DNA from: Brevibacillus panacihumi
Lineage (GTDB): Bacteria > Bacillota > Bacilli > Brevibacillales > Brevibacillaceae
Reading direction: 5' to 3'
Assembly: GCF_003710985.1 (NCBI RefSeq)
Contig: NZ_RHHT01000010.1
Location: 1-64,000, forward strand
Length of the DNA: 64,000 nt
A model generated the notes under the pieces. That model searched no databases. It was not told the DNA's origin and was given only the letters and a program-made list of their open reading frames with translations. Both the position numbers and the translations under genes were made by a program. Position 1 is the first letter of the stretch. Each line of letters starts with the position of its first letter. Positions 7,410-15,789 of this stretch are shown here, in pieces.

Positions 7410-7433
7410 TGCTGATTATAATGGGGTATAATG
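7404..7433 (+). promoter_or_regulatory. Sigma-F/sigma-G-like promoter of csfB
   Basis: GAATG (7404-7408) matches the forespore -35 pattern GHATR. Eighteen bases downstream is TATAATG, preceded by GGG, giving GGGTATAATG (7424-7433), which fits the sigma-F -10 pattern with upstream GG. csfB is under forespore sigma factors in B. subtilis. The -10 overlaps the upstream in-frame ATG at 7431, which argues that translation starts at 7470. Confidence 0.5.
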
Positions 7434-7469
7434 TTTGGTAGATTGAGGAAAAGGGCAGGCGTTACCACT

Positions 7470-7649
7470 ATGGAAAAAGTTGCTCAACGCTGTATCGTCT
7501 GTGACGAGGAACAAAAGGACGGAATTGCCATTTGCGAGCAGTTTATTTGTCAGCAATGCGAGCAAGAAATGGTCAACACTGATGTACAGGATGAAAAGTA
7601 TCCGTTCTTCATTCACCAGATGAGAAGAATCTGGTTAAAAGATGCGTGA
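7470..7649 (+). CDS. csfB: CsfB/Gin anti-sigma factor
   Basis: A 59-residue protein with two CxxC pairs (CIVC and CQQC) separated by GIAICEQFI, the zinc-binding pattern of Gin/CsfB. Gin is made in the forespore under sigma-F and inhibits sigma-G, and later sigma-E, to prevent mis-timed activity. It lies before the yaaO-tmk-darA operon as in Bacillus. The frame is open to an ATG at 7431 (72 residues), but a forespore-type -10 overlaps that codon and the 59-residue form matches the Bacillus homologue's length. The ribosome site (GGCAGGCG) is weak. Confidence 0.82.
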   Translation: MEKVAQRCIVCDEEQKDGIAICEQFICQQCEQEMVNTDVQDEKYPFFIHQMRRIWLKDA

Positions 7650-7656
7650 AGGCAAA

Positions 7657-7687
7657 AAAGGCGTCGGATTCCCTCCGATGTCTTTTT
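7657..7687 (+). terminator. Terminator after csfB
   Basis: AAAGGCGTCGGA (7657-7668) pairs with TCCGATGTCTTT (7674-7685) with one G-T pair, and the stem runs into a short T-tract. It separates csfB from the yaaO-tmk operon. Confidence 0.75.
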
Positions 7688-7757
7688 CCGTTTTCGGCAA
7701 TTCATGTTAAAATGATGGGGAAACCATGGAAATAGTAAAGGGCGTGAAGAGTGCGTG

Positions 7758-9236
7758 ATGGCAAAAGAAGCTGAATATCGGGAGCGGCAAAGCAAGGCTC
7801 CGTTGTACGAGCAGCTAGAGCGGCATGCGAGACATCGACCGCACTCGTTTCATGTGCCTGGGCATAAAATGGGTCACAGCTTCGATCATAGTGGACGCGA
7901 ACGCTTTGCGTCCGTTTTGGAGCTGGATCTGACGGAAATTTCAGGAATGGATGACCTGCATCAGCCACAAGGCGTCATCGCCAAGGCGCAGGAACTGGCT
8001 GCCGAAGCATTTGGCGCACAGGAGACCCGTTTTCTCGTCGGAGGCAGCACGGTAGGAAACCTGGCTCTGATCATGACGGCCTGCCGACCAGGGGAGAAAA
8101 TCCTCGTTCAGCGCAACTGCCACAAATCCGTATTTCATGGCATCATCATGGCGCGGGCGATTCCGGTCTTTTTGGTACCGGCTGTCGATCTGGCGACAGG
8201 TGTTGCCGCAGGGGTGCGCCGCGAGGATGTCGAGCGGGCGCTGCTGGCACATCCGGACGTCAAGGCTGTTTTTCTCACCAACCCCACGTACTACGGGATG
8301 GGGATTGATCTGGCGAAAATGGCGGCGACCGTACATCGACATAACATTCCTTTATTTGTGGACGAGGCGCATGGGGCGCATTACGGCTTTCACCCCGCCT
8401 TCCCGCAATCAGCCATGCAGGCAGGGGCAGACGCTGCTGTACAATCGACCCATAAGATGGCGACTGCACTCACCATGTCATCGATGCTTCACTTGCAAGG
8501 CGAGCGGATAGACCGGGAGCGCTTATACCGGATTTTGGGCATGATCCAGTCATCCAGCCCTTCCTATCTGCTGATGGCTTCACTGGATCTGGCGAGGCGC
8601 CACCTTGCCCTGGAAGCGGCAAGGGAGTGGGAGCGGCTTTTTCCGCTGCTGGACAAGCTGCGTGAGAGGACCCGTCATTTATCATGGCTGCACTGGCCGC
8701 AATTGAGTGCCAACAGCGTCTATTCGACCTTGGACCCGCTGAAGCTTTTTTTGCATCTGCGTACGGAACAGATCGACGGCTTTTCCCTGCAGCGGCTGAT
8801 GGAGCAGCACGGCATTTTTCCAGAGCTGGCAGATGACGCCCATGTGCTGTTGGCAGCGTCTTCGGGTACGACAGGAAAAGACCTTGACGCCTTGGCTCGA
8901 TTGCTGGAGTCGCTGGAGGTACAGGAAGAGATGGATACAGAGCGGGTCGTGCAGGCCGGAATCGTGTCTTCTCATTATATAAGGGAGCAGGCACTCCCGA
9001 TGCATGAAGCGGTGGATTTGCCGCAAATCTCCATCCCGCTGGACCAATCGCTGGGGCGTGTCGTGGCAGAGATGGTGATTCCCTACCCGCCAGGGATCCC
9101 CATTCTGGTCCCAGGTGAGCGGATGGACGAGCAGAGTATGGCGATGCTTATGGAGTTGCGGGCTGGTCAAACCCGTTTTCACGGGGTGCAGGACGACAGT
9201 CTGCAGATGATTCGGGTCCTGCGGGATGAAAAGTAG
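7758..9236 (+). CDS. Orn/Lys/Arg decarboxylase-family PLP enzyme (YaaO-like)
   Basis: A 492-residue fold-type I PLP enzyme. It starts with a short region ending in SFHVPGHKMG, then a large PLP domain with DEAHGAH (the PLP-ring aspartate) and the lysine of QSTHKMATALT, then a C-terminal Orn/Lys/Arg decarboxylase domain with YPPGIPILVPGE. Members decarboxylate lysine, arginine or ornithine in polyamine synthesis; which substrate applies cannot be read from the sequence. In B. subtilis the homologue yaaO also precedes tmk. A GTG at 7755 is in frame immediately before the ATG. No clear promoter or strong ribosome site is visible upstream. Confidence 0.85.
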   Translation: MAKEAEYRERQSKAPLYEQLERHARHRPHSFHVPGHKMGHSFDHSGRERFASVLELDLTEISGMDDLHQPQGVIAKAQELAAEAFGAQETRFLVGGSTVGNLALIMTACRPGEKILVQRNCHKSVFHGIIMARAIPVFLVPAVDLATGVAAGVRREDVERALLAHPDVKAVFLTNPTYYGMGIDLAKMAATVHRHNIPLFVDEAHGAHYGFHPAFPQSAMQAGADAAVQSTHKMATALTMSSMLHLQGERIDRERLYRILGMIQSSSPSYLLMASLDLARRHLALEAAREWERLFPLLDKLRERTRHLSWLHWPQLSANSVYSTLDPLKLFLHLRTEQIDGFSLQRLMEQHGIFPELADDAHVLLAASSGTTGKDLDALARLLESLEVQEEMDTERVVQAGIVSSHYIREQALPMHEAVDLPQISIPLDQSLGRVVAEMVIPYPPGIPILVPGERMDEQSMAMLMELRAGQTRFHGVQDDSLQMIRVLRDEK

Positions 9237-9266
9237 GCCGACAACAGGTTCGGAAGGAGCATGAAT

Positions 9267-9902
9267 GTGACAACAGGAAGAAAAGGCAGATTCATTACCG
9301 TAGAGGGCGGTGATGGGGCAGGAAAATCGACTGTCATCGCCCGCATGTATGAAGAACTGCGCAGGCGCGGTATGGATGTGCTTTTGACCCGCGAGCCGGG
9401 CGGGATTGACATCGCAGAAAAGATTCGGGAGATCATTTTGAATCCGGCGCATACCCAGATGGACAAACGGACGGAAGCCCTGTTGTATGCGGCGGCCAGA
9501 CGTCAGCATTTGGTAGAAAAAGTCCTGCCCGCCTTGGAAGCTGGCAAGCTGGTGCTTTGCGACCGTTTTATCGACAGCAGCCTTGCTTATCAAGGGCATG
9601 CACGCGGACTTGGCATCGAGGAAGTCTTCATGATCAACCAGTTTGCCGTCGAGGGTTGCATGCCGGAATGGACCTTGTACTTCGATGTCTCCCCTAAGGT
9701 GGGGCTGGAACGGATCAATGCCACTCGCGGCAGGGAAGTGAATCGCCTCGATTTGGAGGGGCTGCGCTTCCACGAGCTGGTCCAGGAAGGCTATCGGTTG
9801 GCGATCGCTCGCGATCCCAAGCGCTTTATCATCATTGATGCCGAGCAAAATCCGGATCAGGTATACCAAGCGGCGATGGAAGCTTTGCTTGCGAGATTGT
9901 AA
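9267..9902 (+). CDS. tmk: Thymidylate kinase
   Basis: dTMP kinase of 211 residues, phosphorylating dTMP to dTDP for DNA synthesis. The P-loop is [11 protein letters not shown], followed by TREPGG, the DR(F/Y) motif in [13 protein letters not shown], and a LID region with [10 protein letters not shown] chose GTG 9267: AAGGAG at 9254-9259 sits 7 bases from it but only 1 base from the in-frame ATG at 9261. It follows the yaaO-like gene by 30 bp, and heads the cluster with darA, yaaR and holB downstream. Confidence 0.93.
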   Translation: MTTGRKGRFITVEGGDGAGKSTVIARMYEELRRRGMDVLLTREPGGIDIAEKIREIILNPAHTQMDKRTEALLYAAARRQHLVEKVLPALEAGKLVLCDRFIDSSLAYQGHARGLGIEEVFMINQFAVEGCMPEWTLYFDVSPKVGLERINATRGREVNRLDLEGLRFHELVQEGYRLAIARDPKRFIIIDAEQNPDQVYQAAMEALLARL

Positions 9903-10033
9903 GCTGACAGTACCGCTTTGTTATAGACATGCTATACTACCTATAGAAGGAGTTCGTAACCAGCCTAGAGGTTTGACATACAATGAAGCAACGATAGTAA
10001 CCATAATCTTGATGGTAGAAAGGGTGATGGCCG

Positions 10034-10363
10034 ATGAAGATGGTAATTGCGGTCGTACAGGACAAAGATAGCGGTCGTCTGTCTCAACAACTGGTCAAAA
10101 AAGGGTTTCGTGCGACCAAGCTTGCCAGTACCGGGGGTTTCTTGCGCGCAGGCAATACGACTTTTTTAATCGGTACGTCTGACGAAAGTGTGCCGGAAGT
10201 AATCGACATCATTTCACATAACTGCAAGTCACGCAAACAAATGGTAACCCCGGTCTCGCCCCTCAGCAATGCAGTCGACTCCTTTATGCCCTATCCCTTG
10301 GAAGTGCAGGTTGGCGGTGCAGCCGTCTTCGTACTGGATGTGGGGGAGTTCCATTCGTTTTAA
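10034..10363 (+). CDS. darA: DarA/PstA cyclic-di-AMP receptor (PII-like)
   Basis: A 109-residue PII-like protein (YaaQ family). Conserved features are the start MKMVIAVVQDKDSGRLSQQL, the T-loop-side segment KLASTGGFLRAGNTTFLIG and the C-terminal GGAAVFVLDVGEFHSF. DarA trimers bind cyclic-di-AMP; the downstream target is not well defined. It lies between tmk and yaaR as in Bacillus. The 131-bp gap from tmk contains AT-rich hexamers (TATACT near 9932, TTGACA near 9978) but no convincing -35/-10 pair. Confidence 0.92.
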   Translation: MKMVIAVVQDKDSGRLSQQLVKKGFRATKLASTGGFLRAGNTTFLIGTSDESVPEVIDIISHNCKSRKQMVTPVSPLSNAVDSFMPYPLEVQVGGAAVFVLDVGEFHSF

Positions 10364-10384
10364 AGGAGTAACGGAGGTGGCACG

Positions 10385-10831
10385 ATGAAAATCAGCGATG
10401 GTCTTCGGCCAAAGGTGGAAATGCCAAGAGCTACAGACTCACGCAGAAGTCCCCAATCGGAACAGCTGAATTTTGGCAAGCTGGTTCAAGGCGAGGACGA
10501 GCGCATGTCGCAGGAACGCCTGACCCAATTGTTGTCAACGATTGATAAGCAGGGCCAGATTTTGGCGCGCTCCCGCTCGATTCGCGATTTCTACGCCTAT
10601 AAGAATCTCGTCAAGCAGTTTATGGAAGAAGCCGTTCAATATGGCATTGCGTTGGACGACAGGCGGGGGATGAACCGACGCGGACGCAGCAGATTGTACA
10701 AAATCGTCAAGGAAGTGGACGCCGAGCTGTTGCGGCTGACCGATGAGCTCCTCAGCGACCAGGCTCCCATGATCGATCTCTTGGCGCGAATTGGCGAGAT
10801 TCGCGGCATGCTGATCAATCTGTACTTTTGA
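10385..10831 (+). CDS. yaaR: YaaR-family DUF327 protein
   Basis: A 148-residue, mostly helical charged protein of the YaaR/DUF327 family, always found next to darA and holB in Bacillus-type genomes. Residues 40-148 hold the family domain, with RSRSIRDFYAYKNLVKQF and a RRGRSRLYKIVKEVDAELL segment. The function is unknown. Start ATG has GGAGGTGG 5 bases upstream. Its stop sits 17 bp before the holB start. Confidence 0.88.
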   Translation: MKISDGLRPKVEMPRATDSRRSPQSEQLNFGKLVQGEDERMSQERLTQLLSTIDKQGQILARSRSIRDFYAYKNLVKQFMEEAVQYGIALDDRRGMNRRGRSRLYKIVKEVDAELLRLTDELLSDQAPMIDLLARIGEIRGMLINLYF

Positions 10832-10848
10832 CGGGTGGTAGACCGATC

Positions 10849-11829
10849 ATGACGTGGACACTATTTTCCCAGCAGCCGCGTGCCTCCGAGCTGCTGCACC
10901 ATAGCTTGCTCAACCATCGTCTGGCCCACGCCTATCTGTTCGCGGGTCCCAAGGGCGCAGGCAAGAAGCAGATGGCCCTGCATCTGGCGAAGTCTCTTTT
11001 TTGTCCAGAAAAAGAGGCGGACGCCTGCGGGGCCTGTCTTACATGCAGACGCATTGAATCTGGCAATCATCCCGATGTGCTCTACGTGACACCGGATGGC
11101 GCTTCGATCAAGATCGACCAGATCCGTGCCCTGCAAAAGGAAATGGCGATGCGTGCCGTGGAGTCGCGGCACAAGGTATATATCATCGAACATATCGACA
11201 AAATGACCGCGCAGGCAGCCAACAGCCTGCTGAAATTCTTGGAGGAACCGCCCGTTGGCGTATTGGCCCTGCTCTTGACGGAGCACAGCCACGCGATTCT
11301 TCCCACGATCTTATCCCGTTGCCAAATCGTTCCCTTTTCCCCTCTATCCCCTGACGCAATCGCCCAAAAGCTGAGCGATGCCGGGGTTTTGCCGGGCATC
11401 GCGAAGGTCGCTTCCCACATTACGACAAATGTGGAAGAGGCCCTGATACTTAGCCAATCAGAATCGTTTGCACAGCTGAGAAATCTAGTGATACAATTGG
11501 TGCATGAGTGCCGACAACGCAACTCGTCACCGCTCTTTTCGATTCATGATATGTTGCATAAGAGCGACAAAATAAAGGAGGAACTACCCCTCTTTTTGGA
11601 TTTGCTCATCCTTTGGCTGCGCGATATCCTGTATGTGCAAGTAGGCAGGCATGCCCATCTCATTAACAGCGACCAACAGGATGTGCTGCAAGGACAAGCA
11701 CTGGCATGGACAAAAGCTGAGCTCTTGCGTGGGATTGATTTGGTCATGGAAACGAAGTATCGGATAGAGCGAAACGCCAACGCACAGTTGGCCCTTGAGC
11801 GGTTGGTTCTTCAACTCCAGGAGGGATAA
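10849..11829 (+). CDS. holB: DNA polymerase III delta-prime subunit
   Basis: A 326-residue clamp-loader AAA+ subunit. Visible motifs are the P-loop-like GPKGAGKKQ, the four-cysteine zinc module (CPEKEADACGACLTC), an SRC-type sensor in TILSRCQIV and a C-terminal collar. It would help DnaX and HolA load the beta clamp at the replication fork. ATG 10849 was chosen over TTG 10828 because the latter sits inside the yaaR stop region; GGGTGG lies upstream. Downstream, ricT begins 3 bp after the stop. Confidence 0.92.
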   Translation: MTWTLFSQQPRASELLHHSLLNHRLAHAYLFAGPKGAGKKQMALHLAKSLFCPEKEADACGACLTCRRIESGNHPDVLYVTPDGASIKIDQIRALQKEMAMRAVESRHKVYIIEHIDKMTAQAANSLLKFLEEPPVGVLALLLTEHSHAILPTILSRCQIVPFSPLSPDAIAQKLSDAGVLPGIAKVASHITTNVEEALILSQSESFAQLRNLVIQLVHECRQRNSSPLFSIHDMLHKSDKIKEELPLFLDLLILWLRDILYVQVGRHAHLINSDQQDVLQGQALAWTKAELLRGIDLVMETKYRIERNANAQLALERLVLQLQEG

Positions 11830-11832
11830 TCC

Positions 11833-12648
11833 TTGTATGAGGTTGTTGGTGTCCGCTTTAAAAAAGCGGGCAAGATATATTACTTCGACCCTGACCGACT
11901 GCCGATCGAGAAGGATTGCACCGTAATCGTCGAGACGGCGAGAGGGGTCGAATACGGGAAAGTTGTGATTGGCAAGAAGCAGGTAGCCGATGAAGACGTC
12001 GTGTTGCCATTGAAAAAAGTCATCCGCATGGCGGACGAGCGGGATGCCAAGCAGGTGGATGAAAATAAACAGGCGGCAATGAACGCATTTGCCGTATGCC
12101 AGGCGAAAATCAAGGATCACAAGCTGGATATGAAGCTGGTCGATGTGGAGTATACCTTTGACCGCAACAAGATCATCTTCTATTTTACCGCTGACGGACG
12201 CGTTGATTTTCGTGAGCTGGTAAAGGATCTGGCTTCCGTCTTTCGCACGCGCATCGAGCTTCGCCAGATCGGGGTACGGGACGAAGCGAAGATGTTGGGC
12301 GGAATCGGCCCTTGTGGACGCTTGCTCTGCTGCTCGACGTTTTTGGGCGACTTTGAGCCAGTGTCGATCAAGATGGCCAAGGATCAAAATCTTTCGTTGA
12401 ATCCAGCGAAAATCTCCGGTCTTTGCGGACGATTGATGTGCTGTTTAAAATACGAAAATGACAACTATGAAAGCACCCGCGAAGAAATGCCCGATGTCGG
12501 CAAAGTTGTAACCACCCCTATGGGGAACGGACGGGTCGTCTCTGTGAACGTACTGGATCAGTCTGTTCAGGTGGAGCTGGCGGTAGATAAACGAATTACC
12601 GAGTTTGGACTTGATGAGATTGCGATAGGGCTCCCCACTTTTGAATAA
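11833..12648 (+). CDS. ricT: RicT/YaaT (PSP1 domain) regulator of sporulation and RNA processing
   Basis: A 271-residue PSP1-domain protein starting at TTG, with CAGGAGGG overlapping the holB stop as ribosome site. The conserved Cys pairs are in GPCGRLLCCSTFLGDF and LCGRLMCCLKYEN. RicT works with RicA and RicF in a complex that binds 4Fe-4S clusters, stimulates Spo0A phosphorylation and is a specificity factor for RNase Y maturation of mRNAs. The N-terminus MYEVVGVRFKKAGKIYYFDP matches the Bacillus homologue, confirming the TTG start. Confidence 0.93.
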   Translation: MYEVVGVRFKKAGKIYYFDPDRLPIEKDCTVIVETARGVEYGKVVIGKKQVADEDVVLPLKKVIRMADERDAKQVDENKQAAMNAFAVCQAKIKDHKLDMKLVDVEYTFDRNKIIFYFTADGRVDFRELVKDLASVFRTRIELRQIGVRDEAKMLGGIGPCGRLLCCSTFLGDFEPVSIKMAKDQNLSLNPAKISGLCGRLMCCLKYENDNYESTREEMPDVGKVVTTPMGNGRVVSVNVLDQSVQVELAVDKRITEFGLDEIAIGLPTFE

Positions 12649-12673
12649 TGTGGGGTAGGGGAGAGGTGAGCTA

Positions 12674-13045
12674 GTGGACAAACGGGAAATTTTCGTCAAA
12701 ATGGCGAGCATTGAAGAAAGAATTGGCGACCTGTATCAAGAGATTGGCGAACTGAAAGATGTCATCGTCGTTTTGATGGAGGAAAATGCCCAATTACTCG
12801 TTGAAAACCAGCACCTTCGTAACCGGCTAGACAAGAAGAAGACCGGCTCCTCACCAAAACAGAAGGGAACCAACCCTGCTGCACAGGAGAAAGCCAAGAA
12901 GAAAGTAGTCGGGGAAGGATATGACAACCTGGCTCGTCTGTACGGAGAAGGGTTTCATATTTGCAATGTACACTTCGGCAGCTTGCGAAAAGAAGGAGAT
13001 TGCCTGTTCTGTCTATCTTTTTTGAGCGGCGGTCCGCAAAAATAA
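12674..13045 (+). CDS. yabA: YabA, replication-initiation control protein
   Basis: A 123-residue protein with an N-terminal coiled coil (about 1-55) and a C-terminal zinc module seen as CNVHFG then CLFC. YabA bridges DnaA and DnaN and represses re-initiation at oriC. GTG start with GAGAGGTGAG upstream. Its length is close to the 119 residues of the B. subtilis protein. A lysine-rich linker ([13 protein letters not shown]) joins the two domains. Confidence 0.92.
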   Translation: MDKREIFVKMASIEERIGDLYQEIGELKDVIVVLMEENAQLLVENQHLRNRLDKKKTGSSPKQKGTNPAAQEKAKKKVVGEGYDNLARLYGEGFHICNVHFGSLRKEGDCLFCLSFLSGGPQK

Positions 13046-13074
13046 AGGTGCATGATTTGCACTGAATGAAAAAA

Positions 13075-13105
13075 GCGACCTGTCTCATGGATCAGGTCGC
13101 TTTTT
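13075..13105 (+). terminator. Terminator after yabA
   Basis: GCGACCTG (13075-13082) pairs perfectly with CAGGTCGC (13093-13100), followed by TTTTT. It marks the end of the tmk-yabA transcript. Confidence 0.88.
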
Positions 13106-13148
13106 CACTTCACAGATGAAGACAAGAAAAAGGAGTTTGGCGCAGCTG

Positions 13149-13916
13149 ATGGAACCAGTCTCTCATGTGCCGCTTTTTGAAGCGGAGCGTATTGACGATT
13201 TGCTCACACACGAAATGAAAATCATTCAAAGCCATGAGGTATTTTGCTTTTCCATGGATGCCGTCCTGCTGGCCCGTTTCGCCTCTGTTCCCAAACGCGG
13301 GAGAGTGCTGGACATGTGCACCGGCAATGGAGCAATCCCGCTGATCATGACCACGCGGACGCCGGAAGCCACTTTTGACGGCATTGAAATCCAGGAAAGA
13401 TTGTTTAGCATGGCTTCCCGCAATGTTACACTCAATGGTCTGGATGATCGCGTTACGATGCATCATGGGGATGTAAAGGAAGCCGTAGAGCGGTTCGGCC
13501 ATGGCAAGTTTGATCTGATTACCTGCAATCCCCCGTACATGCCCGCTATGAGCGGAGAACAAAACATCCGTGAGCATTTTGCCATTGCACGTCACGAGAT
13601 TTTGCTCAATCTGGAGGATGTCATACGGGTCGGCAGCCAATTGTTGAAAAACGGAGGCAAGCTGGCGATGGTGCACCGTTCGACAAGGCTGGTGGACATC
13701 ATCTCGTACATGCGGAAGTATGGAATGGAACCAAAGCGCATGAGGCTCGTCTATCCGCGCAGGGACGCCGAACCCAATATGGTGCTGATCGAGGGGATGC
13801 GTGGCGGCAAACCGGAGCTGCGGATTCAACCTCCCCTGATTGTCTATGAAAAGGGAGAGGAATACTGTGAAGAACTGCAGGAGATCTATTTCGGAAGACG
13901 CGATTCCCTCGCATAA
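13149..13916 (+). CDS. trmN6: tRNA1(Val) A37 N6-methyltransferase-like (YabB/TrmN6)
   Basis: A 255-residue class I SAM methyltransferase. Motif I is VLDMCTGNGAIPL and the N6-adenine motif IV is ITCNPPYMP, as in TrmN6, which methylates adenine of tRNA1Val. The start is uncertain: AAAAAGGAG (13127-13135) supports ATG 13149 although the gap is long, while an in-frame ATG at 13116 lies against the T-tract of the preceding terminator with no ribosome site. The 3' end overlaps yazA by 50 bases. Confidence 0.87.
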   Translation: MEPVSHVPLFEAERIDDLLTHEMKIIQSHEVFCFSMDAVLLARFASVPKRGRVLDMCTGNGAIPLIMTTRTPEATFDGIEIQERLFSMASRNVTLNGLDDRVTMHHGDVKEAVERFGHGKFDLITCNPPYMPAMSGEQNIREHFAIARHEILLNLEDVIRVGSQLLKNGGKLAMVHRSTRLVDIISYMRKYGMEPKRMRLVYPRRDAEPNMVLIEGMRGGKPELRIQPPLIVYEKGEEYCEELQEIYFGRRDSLA

Positions 13917-14169
13917 AAGCCATTTTGTCTATATTCTCGTCTGCCGGGATGGGAGCCTCTATACGGGATACACCACGGAGCTGGCACGCCGCCTTCGCGC
14001 CCACAACGAGGGCAAGGGAGCGAAGTATACCAGAGGAAGAGGTCCGGTAGAGCTGTTGTACTGGGAAGAAGGAGAGGATCGCTCCTGGGGCTTGAAGCGG
14101 GAGGAAGCGATCAAGCGGCTTACGCGCAGACAAAAAGAAGAGTTGATAGGAGGCGTGCCTTGCGAATGA
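13867..14169 (+). CDS. yazA: GIY-YIG nuclease-superfamily protein (YazA)
   Basis: A 100-residue single-domain GIY-YIG protein. The motif is FVYILVCRDGSLYTGYT, with conserved R in ARRLRAHN and a downstream glutamate. UPF0213/YazA members resemble the SLX1 nuclease domain; their biological role is unsettled. I chose GTG 13867 because AGGGAGAGG lies 8 bases upstream, inside trmN6; longer in-frame starts at 13840 have no site. It overlaps trmN6 (50 bases) and rsmI (10 bases), implying tight coupling. Confidence 0.87.
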   Translation: MKNCRRSISEDAIPSHKSHFVYILVCRDGSLYTGYTTELARRLRAHNEGKGAKYTRGRGPVELLYWEEGEDRSWGLKREEAIKRLTRRQKEELIGGVPCE

Positions 14170-15038
14170 ACGTCCAAAGCAGCTTTACAGAGGAATTGAC
14201 GGGGGCGCTCTACCTGGTGGCGACACCGATTGGCAATCTTGATGATATGACGGTACGCTGTCTGGAAACGCTGCGAATGGTCGATGTGATTGCCTGTGAG
14301 GATACACGACAGACCCGCAAGCTGTTGAACCATTTTCAGATTGAGAAAAGAACAGTCAGTTATCATGAGCATAATAAGGAAGCAAGCGGGCATGGCTTGC
14401 TGCAATGGTTGGCGGAGGGCAAGAGAATTGCCCTGGTCAGCGATGCGGGGCTGCCCGCTATATCTGATCCGGGAGCGGATTTGGTACGGGACGCAGCTGC
14501 GGCCGGTTATCCCGTCATTCCCGTACCGGGTGCGAATGCTGGCTTGACGGCTCTGATCGCCTCTGGCTTGCCGACCGATCGCTTTGTCTTTTGCGGTTTC
14601 CTCGGACGGGAGAACAAGGAGCGAAGGGAAGAGCTGGAGCGTCTCAAGCGTTATCCGGAGACCCTGATTTTCTACGAGGCTCCCCATCGCATCAGCAAAA
14701 CGCTGGCTGCCATACGAGAGGCATGGGGCAATCGCCGTGCCGTCCTGGCGCGCGAGCTGACGAAACGATATGAGGAGTTTGCCCGGGGGACCCTGGATGA
14801 ACTGATCGAGTGGCTGGCAAAAGGAGAAGCGCGTGGAGAATTCTGCCTGATTGTCGAAGGCTACACCGGAGTGGCTGAAAACGCCGAGGAAGGTTCGTGG
14901 TGGCAGGAGTTGGACGTGATGGCTCATGTCGATCACTACATCGCAGAGGGCATCAGCAAAAAGGACGCAATCAAGCAGGTTGCGCAAGACCGCGGCGTCT
15001 CCAAGCGCGATGTCTACAACGAATACCATCAGGAATAG
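14160..15038 (+). CDS. rsmI: 16S rRNA 2'-O-ribose C1402 methyltransferase
   Basis: A 292-residue RsmI (YraL/YabC) of the tetrapyrrole-methylase superfamily. Visible motifs: LYLVATPIGNLDDMT, ACEDTRQTRKLL, ALVSDAGLPAISDPG and VIPVPGANA. It methylates the 2'-OH of C1402 in the 16S decoding centre. TTG 14160 is preferred: GGAGG at 14149-14153 leaves a 6-base gap, against 12 for the ATG at 14166. The C-terminal helices end in SKRDVYNEYHQE. Confidence 0.93.
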   Translation: MRMNVQSSFTEELTGALYLVATPIGNLDDMTVRCLETLRMVDVIACEDTRQTRKLLNHFQIEKRTVSYHEHNKEASGHGLLQWLAEGKRIALVSDAGLPAISDPGADLVRDAAAAGYPVIPVPGANAGLTALIASGLPTDRFVFCGFLGRENKERREELERLKRYPETLIFYEAPHRISKTLAAIREAWGNRRAVLARELTKRYEEFARGTLDELIEWLAKGEARGEFCLIVEGYTGVAENAEEGSWWQELDVMAHVDHYIAEGISKKDAIKQVAQDRGVSKRDVYNEYHQE

Positions 15039-15060
15039 CAGGACGGGTGGATCAGGAAAA

Positions 15061-15084
15061 GCTGGCACGGCAGCCAGCTTTTTT
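15061..15084 (+). terminator. Terminator after rsmI
   Basis: GCTGGC (15061-15066) pairs with GCCAGC (15073-15078), flanked by AAAA on the left and TTTTTT on the right. Confidence 0.85.
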
Positions 15085-15197
15085 GATTTCAAAAAATGTT
15101 CAGTTAGGGAGACGGAGGACGAGGGAAAGTTGGTCGAGTGACCAAGCTGGAGCGTTTCCCCTTTTTCCTCCCCGCCACTACAGCTGTTGAACCACAA

Positions 15198-15247
15198 CAA
15201 AAAAAGCCTCAAACCAGGACAGATCAGACGATAGCTGGTAAAAGGCT
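15198..15247 (-). terminator. Terminator of abrB
   Basis: Read on the minus strand, AGCCT/AGGCT (15243-15247 and 15205-15209) and ACCAG/CTGGT (15235-15239 and 15213-15217) form a two-part stem, followed by an unbroken run of T past the stem. It lies 24 bp after the abrB stop. Confidence 0.8.
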
Positions 15248-15270
15248 CGTTGGATTTACGTATAAGAGTT

Positions 15271-15522
15271 TTAGCGTTTTGCTACAGGCAATTCAGTCAG
15301 GCAATCCTGGCAAACAATTTTACCTTTAAAATGAGATACTTTATCTGCGTTACCACAGAAAATACATGCTGGCTCATATTTTTTCAAGATAATGCGCTCG
15401 CCATCCACGTAGATCTCCAAAGCGTCTTTTTCTGCGATTCCCAGCGTACGGCGCAATTCGATTGGAATCACCACGCGGCCGAGCTCGTCCACTTTACGTA
15501 CAATACCAGTTGATTTCATCAT
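15271..15522 (-). CDS. abrB: AbrB transition-state regulator with Cys-rich tail
   Basis: An 83-residue swapped-hairpin AbrB regulator. The N-terminal DNA-binding domain is nearly identical to B. subtilis AbrB (STGIVRKVDELGRVVIPIEL then RRTLGIAEKDALEIYVDGE). The C-terminal third differs: it carries CIFC and CQDC pairs 15 residues apart, a likely zinc site, where B. subtilis AbrB has a cysteine-poor multimerisation tail. AbrB represses stationary-phase genes until Spo0A~P lowers its level. Start 15522 has GGGAGGAG 8 bases upstream; the next ATG (15519) is equally possible. Promoter and Spo0A box are described separately. Confidence 0.95.
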   Translation of the reverse strand: MMKSTGIVRKVDELGRVVIPIELRRTLGIAEKDALEIYVDGERIILKKYEPACIFCGNADKVSHFKGKIVCQDCLTELPVAKR

Positions 15523-15590
15523 TGGTTGATCTCCTCCCAAAAGCTAGCGATGTTTTGCTATTTTGTGAATACCACTATTAATCGTCAATA

Positions 15591-15641
15591 TTCGACATTT
15601 TCAGTTGCGTTTATCATACCAGCGATTCCCAAACGTGTCAA
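15591..15641 (-). promoter_or_regulatory. abrB promoter with downstream Spo0A box
   Basis: On the minus strand TTGACA (15636-15641), a 17-base spacer and TATGAT (15613-15618) form a strong sigma-A promoter. TGTCGAA (15591-15597) lies about 10-15 bases past the expected start point. B. subtilis abrB has Spo0A boxes in the same place, where bound Spo0A~P blocks RNA polymerase; repression here is inferred by analogy. Confidence 0.82.
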
Positions 15642-15789
15642 CATGATTTTGTTATTTTTTTGAAGAGAAAAGTGTTTTTTGAAATTGTAAATATTGATAT
15701 ATCAGCATTTATTGATGGATAAAAAGCTATCTGGAAAATTTTATGGATAAAAATTACTGGGAAAAGAAATTGTAGAGAAAGTCGTATTT

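Noticed and set aside
7431-7469. Upstream ATG start of csfB
   Set aside because: It overlaps a probable forespore -10 hexamer and makes the product longer than the family; ATG 7470 is used instead.
9903-10033. Sigma-F/G-type promoter before darA (TATACTA near 9932)
   Set aside because: No GHATR -35 at 17-18 bp spacing, and darA is a vegetative gene in relatives.
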